From NCBI GenBank assembly GCA_015062345.1, contig SUUV01000008.1:1-52261 (forward strand): a DNA stretch of 52,261 nucleotides, in the 5' to 3' direction. A model generated the notes under the pieces. It was not told where the DNA came from. It did no database searches and saw only the letters and a program-made list of their open reading frames with translations. Below are positions 36,916 to 44,751 of the stretch, one piece after another (position 1 is the stretch's first letter; every line of letters starts with the position of its first letter). The stretch is from Alphaproteobacteria bacterium (GTDB lineage Bacteria > Pseudomonadota > Alphaproteobacteria > RF32 > CAG-239). A program made the position numbers and the translations under genes.

Positions 36916-37395
36916 TTACATTCTGTTTGCAACAAGCATCAAAACAACGGCGGCAAAAATACCGGCAAATACATCATCAAGCATAACTCCCCAAGCATTT
37001 TTAAGTTTGGTATCTGCCCATTTAACCGGACCGGTCTTTACTATATCAAACAATCTGAACAAGCCAAAACCCAGAAGATATACAACAAATGCTTTGATAC
37101 TTAAATTTCCTTGCAAATACGGTGCCACCAGCACAAAACTCATCAACTGACCGGCCGTTTCATCAATTACAACTTTAGACGGGTCTTTTTCTTCTGAATC
37201 TTTAGTTATTTGATGAATAGCCCAAACCCCGATAAAAAAAGAAACAACCGCCGCACACAAAATGCCGTCACGACCAAAAAAATAAGCCATCACAAAAGCC
37301 AAAGGCAAAGTGGCAAAAGAGCCGGCCGTTCCCGGAGCTTTAGGAGATAAACCCGCACCAAAATATGTGGCAATAATTAACGCAATTTTATTCAT
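36916..37395 (-). CDS. pgpA: Phosphatidylglycerophosphatase A
   Basis: 159 residues. ATYFGAGLSPKAPGTAGSFATLP is the family start. DPSKVVIDETAGQLMSF is the catalytic acidic motif, and FRLFDIVKTGPVKWADTKLK then AWGVMLDDVFAGI complete it. Four transmembrane helices. It dephosphorylates PGP to phosphatidylglycerol. It converges on chpT with a 24-base gap. Confidence 0.96.
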   Translation of the reverse strand: MNKIALIIATYFGAGLSPKAPGTAGSFATLPLAFVMAYFFGRDGILCAAVVSFFIGVWAIHQITKDSEEKDPSKVVIDETAGQLMSFVLVAPYLQGNLSIKAFVVYLLGFGLFRLFDIVKTGPVKWADTKLKNAWGVMLDDVFAGIFAAVVLMLVANRM

Positions 37396-37502
37396 TGTTC
37401 ATAACCTTTCGTAAAAAATAAACTTTTGCCCAGTATAAAACCATAAAATTAAATTGCAAACATAATTTTTTATCTTTATATTATGTCGGGTAAGGAGAAA
37501 AA

Positions 37503-38543
37503 ATGGTTGAAGTTGTAACATTCGGTTGCCGAATTAATACTTTTGAATCGGAAATCTTAAAAGAAAAATTTAAAAATCGTGATAATTTAATAATTGTCAA
37601 TACTTGCGCCGTCACCGGTGAAGCCGAAAGACAGTGCCGTCAAACTATCAGAAAATTAAAAAAACAAAACCCAAATGCCAAAATTGTGGTAACCGGTTGT
37701 GCCGCACAAGTCAACACTGCCATATTTGCCGATATGCCTGAGGTGGATTTGGTACTCGGCAACAAAGAAAAAGCCGAAATTGAAAAACATATTGATAATA
37801 TGGAACAAAAAACCATTGTCGGTGACATATTTAATTATGAAGAATATGATAAATATGTCATCACCGGTTTTGAAGGCCGACAGCAAGCTTTTGTTCAAAT
37901 TCAACAAGGTTGTAATCATCGTTGTACATATTGTATAATACCCTATGCCAGAGGTAACAATCGTTCGGTTGAAGAAAGCATAATCATCAATCAAATCAGA
38001 GTCTTAATCAGCGAAGGCTTTGAGCAAATTTGTTTAACCGGAGTTGATGCCTGTTCGTATAAGCCTTCATTTAGCGGATTGGTAAAACATATTTTAGAAC
38101 AAATTCCTGAACTTAAAAGTTTGCATTTCGGTTCTCTTGACCCTGCCGCCATAGATGATGATTTTATAGAACTTATCGGAAAATACAAAAACATTTACCC
38201 CCATTTTCACTTATCAATTCAATCGGGTGACAATTTGATATTAAAAAGAATGTTCAGACGCCATTTACGAGAAGATGTCATAAATTTATGTAACAAAATC
38301 AGAGCCTTAAGACCGGAGGCCACTTTCGGTGCCGATTTTATTTGCGGATTTCCCACCGAAAGCTTAAAAGCTTTTGAAAACACATGTAAATTGGTTGACG
38401 AAGCCAAAATTGATAAATTGCATGTGTTTCCATATTCCGAAAGAGCAGGAACACCGGCAGCAAAAATGCCGCAAGTTGAAGTAAACGAGCGCCGCCGCAG
38501 AGCAAAAATTTTAAGAAGTTTAAGAGAGGATTCAAATGGTTAG
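37503..38543 (+). CDS. mtaB: tRNA (t6A37) methylthiotransferase MtaB-like, without TRAM domain
   Basis: 346 residues. The N-terminal UPF0004 domain has its three cluster cysteines (TFGCRIN, NTCAVTG, VTGCAAQ). The radical-SAM triad is GCNHRCTYCIIPYARG. Later motifs LTGVDACSY, HLSIQSGDNLILKRMFRRH and GADFICGFPTE match MtaB. It adds a methylthio group to t6A37. The protein stops right after the VNERRRRAKILRSL helix, so the usual C-terminal TRAM RNA-binding domain is absent. The stop overlaps the ftsY start by eight bases, so the short form is fixed by the operon. Confidence 0.88.
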   Translation: MVEVVTFGCRINTFESEILKEKFKNRDNLIIVNTCAVTGEAERQCRQTIRKLKKQNPNAKIVVTGCAAQVNTAIFADMPEVDLVLGNKEKAEIEKHIDNMEQKTIVGDIFNYEEYDKYVITGFEGRQQAFVQIQQGCNHRCTYCIIPYARGNNRSVEESIIINQIRVLISEGFEQICLTGVDACSYKPSFSGLVKHILEQIPELKSLHFGSLDPAAIDDDFIELIGKYKNIYPHFHLSIQSGDNLILKRMFRRHLREDVINLCNKIRALRPEATFGADFICGFPTESLKAFENTCKLVDEAKIDKLHVFPYSERAGTPAAKMPQVEVNERRRRAKILRSLREDSNG

Positions 38544-39450
38544 TTTTTTTCAAAAATTAGGCTTAGGCCTTAAAAAATCTTCATTTAAAATAACCGAAGG
38601 AATAAGTGATATTTTTACCAAAAAAAAGGTTGATGCGCAAACCTTGGAAGAACTTGAAGAATTACTTATAAGTGCCGATTTAGGCGTTAAGGCTTCATCA
38701 AAAATCATCACCGAATTTGCAAAAAAACGACTTGATAAAGAAATCAGCGAAGATGAAATTAAACAAACACTGGCTCAAGAAATTGAAAAAATTTTACTTC
38801 CCATGGAGGACGATTTTACACCCGAATGCGCACAAAAACCTTATGTGGTATTAATGGTCGGCGTAAACGGTGCCGGAAAAACCACCACAATCGGAAAACT
38901 TGCCTCAAAACTGAAACTCCAAGGTAAAAAAGTTTCGTTTATTGCGGCCGACACCTTTAGAGCCGCAGCCGTTGAGCAATTAAAAGTTTGGGGTGAAAGG
39001 TCAAATATCAGAGTATATTCGGGTAAAAACGGATGCGACAGCGCCGGACTTTGTTACGACGGATTAAATGCGGCAATTAAAGAAAAAGATGATGTGGTGT
39101 TTATTGACACTGCCGGTCGTTTGCAAAACAAAAACGGCTTGATGGACGAACTCAAAAAAATTGTTAAAGTGATAAACAAGGTTATGCCTGATGCTCCGCA
39201 TTCGACAATTTTAACCATTGATGCCACTACCGGACAAAACGCAGTTTCACAAGTTGAGATATTTAATCAGATTGTGTCGTTAAACGGACTTATTGTTACC
39301 AAACTTGACGGTTCGGCCAAAGGCGGAATTTTAGCCTCAATAGCACAAAATTTTACTATACCGGTATATTTTGTAGGCGTCGGTGAACAAATTGACGACT
39401 TAGATGTTTTTAAAGCCGATGAATATGCAAAAAGTTTGTTAGGACTGTAA
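38536..39450 (+). CDS. ftsY: Signal recognition particle receptor FtsY
   Basis: 304 residues. Short N domain (QKLGLGLKKSSFKITEGISD), then the G domain: GVNGAGKTTTIGKLASKLK, DTFRAAAVEQLKVWGER, DTAGRLQNK, TKLDGSAKGG and GVGEQIDDL. There is no long acidic A domain, as is common outside enterobacteria. It receives ribosome-SRP complexes at the membrane. Translation overlaps the mtaB end. Completes a pgpA-opposed plus-strand unit. Confidence 0.97.
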   Translation: MVSFFQKLGLGLKKSSFKITEGISDIFTKKKVDAQTLEELEELLISADLGVKASSKIITEFAKKRLDKEISEDEIKQTLAQEIEKILLPMEDDFTPECAQKPYVVLMVGVNGAGKTTTIGKLASKLKLQGKKVSFIAADTFRAAAVEQLKVWGERSNIRVYSGKNGCDSAGLCYDGLNAAIKEKDDVVFIDTAGRLQNKNGLMDELKKIVKVINKVMPDAPHSTILTIDATTGQNAVSQVEIFNQIVSLNGLIVTKLDGSAKGGILASIAQNFTIPVYFVGVGEQIDDLDVFKADEYAKSLLGL

Positions 39451-39491
39451 ATTCACTTAAAATATAAAATAAATTCAGACATATTTTTCGA

Positions 39492-39520
39492 TTGCATAAT
39501 AAAAATTTTTGCTATATCAT
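39492..39520 (+). promoter_or_regulatory. Putative promoter of the Cys-rich repeat protein
   Basis: TTGCAT (39492-39497) and TATCAT (39515-39520) are separated by 17 bases, 36 bases before the ATG. It is not related to the cassette promoters. Confidence 0.45.
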
Positions 39521-39555
39521 AGAATAAATGTGATAATTTTGCTTGAAAGATTGTT

Positions 39556-42500
39556 ATGACTGTATTTGTTACCTTATTATTGCTGTTGTTTTCCGATACG
39601 GCATTTTCATCGTGTGTTAATGATTGTACATATGAACCCACATGCTTAGAATTGGGTTACAAACAAAATATAAATTGCCCGAACGGATACATAGTTTGTC
39701 CTTTAGACAGCTCTTATAAATGGTGCAAACAATATACCTGTGAGGACGGCAGATACAAGAAACAAAAATTTACCGATATCGGATATGAATGTACGCAAGT
39801 AAATTATCACGGACACACCTGTTATGACTGCGTATGCAATCCACCGTTTGATTATATATGGAATATGAAGAATGCCGGTCAGGCAATTTTAAACGGCAAT
39901 AAAGCATGTAACGGCAATTATAGCCAATGTATACCTCAATGTGTCGGGATAAGTGTTCCTGATAACAATGCCGAAGTAACAGAAACTTGTGAAGCTTGCG
40001 GTAATACATATATAACCGGTTTTAAATGTAAAGACGGATATCAAGGTGATGATTGTTTAACCATTAAACAATGTCCGGCCGGTTCGGCAACATCTGTTGA
40101 TAAATGCGTCAGTGCCCCCGAACTTGGCGATGAAATTGTCGGATATTCCGGTGAAACTCCTTGTTATAAATGCCTTGAACCGAGTTGTGAAGAAGGTACA
40201 TCTACCGATTATAACAATCCGAACAATTGCGGCTCATCAGGCTCTGATGGCTGGATTTCCGAAGCAACAGGCATATACATAGACGGTAAACAATGTTACA
40301 GATGTGTAGCCAAGACTTGTCCTTCTGAATATATAATATCACCTGATGACTGTGTAGCTTCAGGTTCAAAAGGTTTTGAATTAAATCTTAATGACCCTTG
40401 TTATGAAGGCGAGAATATTAAATACTCATGTAAATCTAATGGTTGCGAAAGCGGATTAAGTTCATCATATGACTCCACCGAAGCTTGCACAATCGCAATG
40501 AGATACGCTTCTGACATCGGAGTATCATATTCGCAAAGCACATCTGATTATGATGGTAATCTTCCTTGTTACAGTTGTTCATGTAATTGTTCGGCATATT
40601 CTTGGACATCTTCCAATGTAGGTGACTTTGGAAAAGTTGCCGGTGATGTTTGTTGTAACGGTACCAATTATGCAAGTTGTATAGCTGATGAAACCAAATT
40701 ACCCACCCCTATTACCACAAAACCGACAAATTCCCATTATGTTTACACAACATATACGGCATGTAACGGTGCATATATCAAAGATATAGCCACATCTTAT
40801 GAATGTAATACCGGATATAAAGGTAGCAATTGTTCAACTCCTCAAGAGTGTCCTGTAGGGTCTGCAACATCTGCCGACAAATGTGAAGAAGCTTCCGTAC
40901 TCGGCAATTTAATTATGGGATACTCGGGAGATTTACCTTGTTATGAATGTCTTGCCGATTGTGAAGAAGGCACATCTACCGATTATGACAATCCGAACAA
41001 TTGCGGTTCATCGGGCTCTGACGGTTGGACTTCTGAAGGAACAGGTATATACATAGACGGTAAACAATGTTACAGATGTGTAGCCAAGACTTGTTCAGAC
41101 ACATATAAATCATATGTCAGCGAATGTGGAGCATCCGGTGCTAAAGGATATGATTTGAACACGGAACAAGTTTGTTATGCCGGTGATGATATGAAATACA
41201 CTTGTAAAACTGATGGTTGCGGAAGCGGTTTAAGCGCATCATACAATTCGGCATCAGCTTGTATGAACGGTTTAGGATATGCGTCAACTGCAGGTGTAAC
41301 ATATGCGGCAAGCAGCACTGATTATGACGGAAACACTCCTTGTTATGCTTGTTCATGCAATTGTTCATCATCATATCCTTGGACAACATCAAATGTCGGA
41401 ACATACGGAAAAGTTGATGGTGATGTCTGTTGTAACGGCACCAACTATTCAAGTTGCGCAATTAATGAAACAAAATTACCCTCTGCAATTACCGTTCCGG
41501 ATCATGGAATTGCAGTTGAAACAACTTATAAAGCGTGTAATGACACACAAAGCCAGAATGTAATTACGGACTTTGTATGTGAGATGAACTATGTTAAAAA
41601 TTATAACAACAAATTGTGCATTCCGTGTACAATCGGTTCCGTATATCACGCAGACGGTAACTGCACTGAGTTTGGCTCTCAAAATTACCATAATAAAACA
41701 TTTGGTCAAAAAATTCCGCCGATTGGTGTTGTGTTCCAGATAAACCACCACAATCAAGGAACAGCAGGTCGTGTGGTTGCCTTAAAAGACCTAAAGCTTA
41801 ATGATGGTTCTTTAGGTTATTATGCCTATAGAGAATCAATTTACCATTGGTGGTATGGTCACCCCGATGCAATGAACCCGTATAATATGAACGGAATTCC
41901 GATGACATGGGGATATGCTCCGAGTAATTATATTTCACCAGTATCATCAAATGGAGGATTTACTGTGATGTCTTCTAACGGCAGAGCTACTACAGAATTG
42001 CTGATACAATATGGTCTCAATTCATATGGAGATACTTTAACTGATGCACAAAACACCCCGACTGCCGCAATGGCTGCCAGATTCTTAAAATTACCTGAAA
42101 TGTATGATGCTGTAATGAACGATATGTGGAATGCCGCTGAGTTTATGGAAGGGTTGTATCCCGGGGTTGAATATCTCAATGACTGGTACTTACCATCATT
42201 AGGCGAACTCTATATGCTTTCTGGTAACCATACTATACTCAATGGCACATATAACTCATCTATGTCGACTTATTTTGCAGGCAAGACCAATGAAACCCTC
42301 AATAATCTGGCAAATGATGGAGAATTACTGAGCTATTATGACAACAACTCATCATTTTTCCATGAGGACCAAACAATTGCAGAGGAATTAAGCGGATTTT
42401 ATATATCATCAAATTCATACCTTAATGTATCAAAATATTTTGCATACAATATAGATACTGATTCAGTAAGACCATTCGCCACTAAAGCTGCTCCTAATAT

Positions 42501-42657
42501 AAATCTTAAAGCTCGTGCGGTTATGAACTTTGATAAGTGTCCGACTGGCTATTCCATATATCCGATGTCTAAGATTTATAGCCCAAGTGTTCCTGCACAT
42601 TACAATTTGTTATATAGCGGACGCACCAATCCCGGATTGATGTGTAGACTTATATAA
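39556..42657 (+). CDS. Large secreted Cys-rich repeat protein with DUF1566/lectin-like C-terminus
   Basis: 1033 residues. Signal peptide MTVFVTLLLLLFSDTAFSS. Residues about 20-690 are very Cys-rich. Two long repeats of about 259 residues (about 173-431 and 432-690) share QCP/ECP-xGSATS-xDKC, NPNNCGSSGSDGW, GKQCYRCVAKTC, CSCNC and VCCNGTNY; residues about 90-172 are a partial third copy. The C-terminal domain (about 715-1015) has NDWYLPSLGELYML and a GFYISSNSY ... VRPF ending, recalling DUF1566 / FISUMP-type surface domains. Surface exposure and heavy disulfide bonding are likely; adhesion or matrix binding is inference. It has its own terminator and promoter. Confidence 0.8.
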   Translation: MTVFVTLLLLLFSDTAFSSCVNDCTYEPTCLELGYKQNINCPNGYIVCPLDSSYKWCKQYTCEDGRYKKQKFTDIGYECTQVNYHGHTCYDCVCNPPFDYIWNMKNAGQAILNGNKACNGNYSQCIPQCVGISVPDNNAEVTETCEACGNTYITGFKCKDGYQGDDCLTIKQCPAGSATSVDKCVSAPELGDEIVGYSGETPCYKCLEPSCEEGTSTDYNNPNNCGSSGSDGWISEATGIYIDGKQCYRCVAKTCPSEYIISPDDCVASGSKGFELNLNDPCYEGENIKYSCKSNGCESGLSSSYDSTEACTIAMRYASDIGVSYSQSTSDYDGNLPCYSCSCNCSAYSWTSSNVGDFGKVAGDVCCNGTNYASCIADETKLPTPITTKPTNSHYVYTTYTACNGAYIKDIATSYECNTGYKGSNCSTPQECPVGSATSADKCEEASVLGNLIMGYSGDLPCYECLADCEEGTSTDYDNPNNCGSSGSDGWTSEGTGIYIDGKQCYRCVAKTCSDTYKSYVSECGASGAKGYDLNTEQVCYAGDDMKYTCKTDGCGSGLSASYNSASACMNGLGYASTAGVTYAASSTDYDGNTPCYACSCNCSSSYPWTTSNVGTYGKVDGDVCCNGTNYSSCAINETKLPSAITVPDHGIAVETTYKACNDTQSQNVITDFVCEMNYVKNYNNKLCIPCTIGSVYHADGNCTEFGSQNYHNKTFGQKIPPIGVVFQINHHNQGTAGRVVALKDLKLNDGSLGYYAYRESIYHWWYGHPDAMNPYNMNGIPMTWGYAPSNYISPVSSNGGFTVMSSNGRATTELLIQYGLNSYGDTLTDAQNTPTAAMAARFLKLPEMYDAVMNDMWNAAEFMEGLYPGVEYLNDWYLPSLGELYMLSGNHTILNGTYNSSMSTYFAGKTNETLNNLANDGELLSYYDNNSSFFHEDQTIAEELSGFYISSNSYLNVSKYFAYNIDTDSVRPFATKAAPNINLKARAVMNFDKCPTGYSIYPMSKIYSPSVPAHYNLLYSGRTNPGLMCRLI
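40072..40848 (+). repeat. Cys-rich coding repeat, unit 1
   Basis: First of two tandem 777-base units inside the Cys-rich gene. It starts at the CPAGSATS codons. DNA similarity to unit 2 is high around 40191-40320 and falls elsewhere, so the copy is not recent over its full length or is kept similar by local recombination. Confidence 0.8.
40849..41625 (+). repeat. Cys-rich coding repeat, unit 2
   Basis: Second unit, starting at the CPVGSATS codons. It ends where the sequence changes to the FVCEMNYVKNY linker and the C-terminal domain. Confidence 0.75.
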
Positions 42658-42666
42658 TTACATCTT

Positions 42667-42700
42667 ATCCCCTTGTGATAAAAACAAGGGGATTATTTTT
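42667..42700 (+). terminator. Intrinsic terminator after the Cys-rich gene
   Basis: A 10-bp stem ATCCCCTTGT (42667-42676) / ACAAGGGGAT (42684-42693) is followed by TATTTTT. Confidence 0.92.
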
Positions 42701-42771
42701 ATGCGCATTTCAAGATGAGATTTCTTTGTGCATAATTTTTCAACCGAGCTGATGACATTTAATAATTTTTC

Positions 42772-42909
42772 TTACCTCATTTTTGATTTAAATTCACAAA
42801 TAGACTCTTTTTACTTGCAAAAAAAAAAAACGGTTTATGATGTGATGTGAAAGGTTAATTTTTGCCTTTCAAGTACATTTAAACTTAATTTTTGTAAAGG
42901 ATTTAAAAA
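42772..42909 (+). promoter_or_regulatory. Cassette promoter and 5' leader, copy 5
   Basis: TTACCTCATTTTTGATTTAA opens it, then TTGCAA (42815-42820), a 12-A tract and TATGAT (42836-42841), spacer 15. Leader stem TGAAAGG (42848-42854) pairs with CCTTTCA (42865-42871). GTAAAGGAT precedes the ATG at 42910. Confidence 0.77.
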
Positions 42910-43425
42910 ATGAGAAAATATTTTCTTTTGAGCGCTGTAGCTACTTTAATGACTGTAACATCTGCAAATGCTGAAAATATTGGTGCAACAGGACAGTTTA
43001 ATGTATTATCAATGGTACAAACCGTTGATGAAATAAATTGTAGTGACCCTTTAATCTTATCTATTATGCTTAGAGAAGAAGGCGGCAATGTGTCTGCAAC
43101 GATATCACCTACCGGAGAAACATCAGATATTACAGGAAACAATGTGGTTTATGCTTTCGGTACACCCGCTATGTGCAGTATATCAAACAGTACTTTTGTT
43201 AATGCTGAAAATTTTGACACCATGCCAATGAATTATATTCGTGACGAAATAGTCAACGGTGAAATGCAAAACAATCCACAACCAACAACCGATTTTATGG
43301 TGTCAGATTTTACTTATTTAATTTCTGATGACGGAAAGTCCGTTTCTATCGGCGGTACTTTTAATTTTAACAATATCAGCTCGTCATATTACCAGGCAAC
43401 CGTACTTTTACTGTATACATATTAG
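42910..43425 (+). CDS. Secreted cassette protein, copy 5 (divergent mature domain)
   Basis: 171 residues. The signal peptide MRKYFLLSAVATLMTVTSANA is shared with the family, down to nearly identical DNA for the first eight codons. The mature part is different: no FGTI motif and many Met/Asn, though two cysteines (INCSD and AMCSIS) and a Tyr-rich end (ATVLLLYTY) are kept. It therefore looks like the same control-and-leader module carrying a strongly diverged domain. Likely exported; fold uncertain. Confidence 0.75.
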   Translation: MRKYFLLSAVATLMTVTSANAENIGATGQFNVLSMVQTVDEINCSDPLILSIMLREEGGNVSATISPTGETSDITGNNVVYAFGTPAMCSISNSTFVNAENFDTMPMNYIRDEIVNGEMQNNPQPTTDFMVSDFTYLISDDGKSVSIGGTFNFNNISSSYYQATVLLLYTY

Positions 43426-43455
43426 ATTATATTTAAGCATAAAAAATCCTTTAAT

Positions 43456-43484
43456 CCGTACTCTGTGCCTGAGTACGGTTTTTT
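43456..43484 (+). terminator. Intrinsic terminator after cassette copy 5
   Basis: An 8-bp stem CCGTACTC (43456-43463) / GAGTACGG (43471-43478) is followed by six T. Confidence 0.9.
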
Positions 43485-43490
43485 ATTTAC

Positions 43491-43516
43491 AAAAACTTTG
43501 CCTCTATTAAAGAGGC
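43491..43516 (-). terminator. Terminator of the MacAB-type operon
   Basis: On the minus strand a short GCCTC/GAGGC stem (43500-43504 and 43512-43516) just after the permease stop is followed by AAAGTTTTT. Confidence 0.65.
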
Positions 43517-43521
43517 GGTTT

Positions 43522-44751
43522 TTACTCATATCTTAAAGCATTTATCGGGTTTAATAATGAGGCTTTATATGCCGGATAAAATCCGAAAAACAATCCCACA
43601 AGTCCGGCAACCGTAAACGGCAGCAAAACATAAAAAATTGACACCACCGCACTAAAGCTTGAGAACGCCGAAATAAGCCAAGCACCGATAAGGCCGATTA
43701 TAACACCAATCAATCCGCCGATTAACGACAACACCAAGGCTTCGGTTAAAAACTGCAATCTGATATCCCAACTTTTAGCTCCGATTGCCATTCTGATACC
43801 GATTTCTCTTGTTCTTTCGGTAACCGAAACAAGCATAATGTTCATAATGCCGATACCTCCGACCAGAAGTGAAATGGAGGCAATTGAGCCCAACAAAACC
43901 GTAAGCACTTTGGTTGAATTTTCCATCATTTCCATCATCTGAGTAAGGTTTCTGATAACAAAATCATCATCTTTATTGGCACCCAAATTGTGTCTTTGAC
44001 GCAACAAAGCTCTGATTTCTTCTTGCGAGGTATATGTGCTTTTAGCATCAACTGCTTGAAGCATAATCATTTTCACCATATCCGGAAACTCAATACCGGT
44101 AACTTTTTTTTGCGCCGTACTTAAAGGGATATAAATGGTATCATCTTGGTCCATACCCGGTCCGCTTTGCCCCCTGCTCTCAGTTACACCTATCACCGTA
44201 AACGGAATGCCTTTAACTCTGATTGTTCTGCCCAAAGGGTCTAAATCGCCAAACAACTCTTTAACCACGGTTGTTCCCAAAATGGCAACTTTGCCGGCAT
44301 TTTTTATATCGGTTTCGCTAAAATATCGGCCATATGCCAAGTTCCATTCTTTAATTTCAAAATATCGGTTATCGGTTCCGGTAATGGAAGTTGACCAATT
44401 TGCATTGCCATATACAATTTGTCCGGCATCGCTTAAAACCGGAGCGGCAATTTTTATGGAAGCAATTTTTTCTTCAATTGCATTACCGTCAGAAGATTTT
44501 AATGTAGGTTGAGACCCGTGTCCCATTCTTTGCCCGCCGGAAGTTGAAGTTCCCGAACGAATCATAATCAAATTTGAGCCCATACTTTTCATTTCTTTTT
44601 GTATGGTAATTTGCGCCCCGTTTCCGATAGAAAGCATCACAATAACGGCGGCCACACCGATAATAATGCCCAAGCTCGTCAAAATTGAGCGCATCTTGTT
44701 GGCTTTTATGGCTCGAATTGCAATGTTAAATGTGGTTGAAACATCTATCAT
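43522..44751 (-). CDS. MacB-type ABC permease
   Basis: 409 residues. MacB layout: N-terminal helix (RAIKANKMRSILTSLGIIIGVAAVI), a periplasmic domain (about 50-270), and three C-terminal FtsX helices ending YPAYKASLLNPINALRYE. The ATPase domain is a separate gene, unlike E. coli MacB, where it is fused. The ATG overlaps the ATPase gene stop by four bases. Exports peptides, macrolides or other envelope substrates by a mechanotransmission cycle; substrate unknown. Confidence 0.92.
   Translation of the reverse strand: MIDVSTTFNIAIRAIKANKMRSILTSLGIIIGVAAVIVMLSIGNGAQITIQKEMKSMGSNLIMIRSGTSTSGGQRMGHGSQPTLKSSDGNAIEEKIASIKIAAPVLSDAGQIVYGNANWSTSITGTDNRYFEIKEWNLAYGRYFSETDIKNAGKVAILGTTVVKELFGDLDPLGRTIRVKGIPFTVIGVTESRGQSGPGMDQDDTIYIPLSTAQKKVTGIEFPDMVKMIMLQAVDAKSTYTSQEEIRALLRQRHNLGANKDDDFVIRNLTQMMEMMENSTKVLTVLLGSIASISLLVGGIGIMNIMLVSVTERTREIGIRMAIGAKSWDIRLQFLTEALVLSLIGGLIGVIIGLIGAWLISAFSSFSAVVSIFYVLLPFTVAGLVGLFFGFYPAYKASLLNPINALRYE

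Noticed and set aside
18588..42910. Nearly equal spacing (about 12.1-12.2 kb) between cassette copies 3, 4 and 5
   Set aside because: Only two intervals, and copies 1-2 and the remnant do not follow it; best treated as chance.
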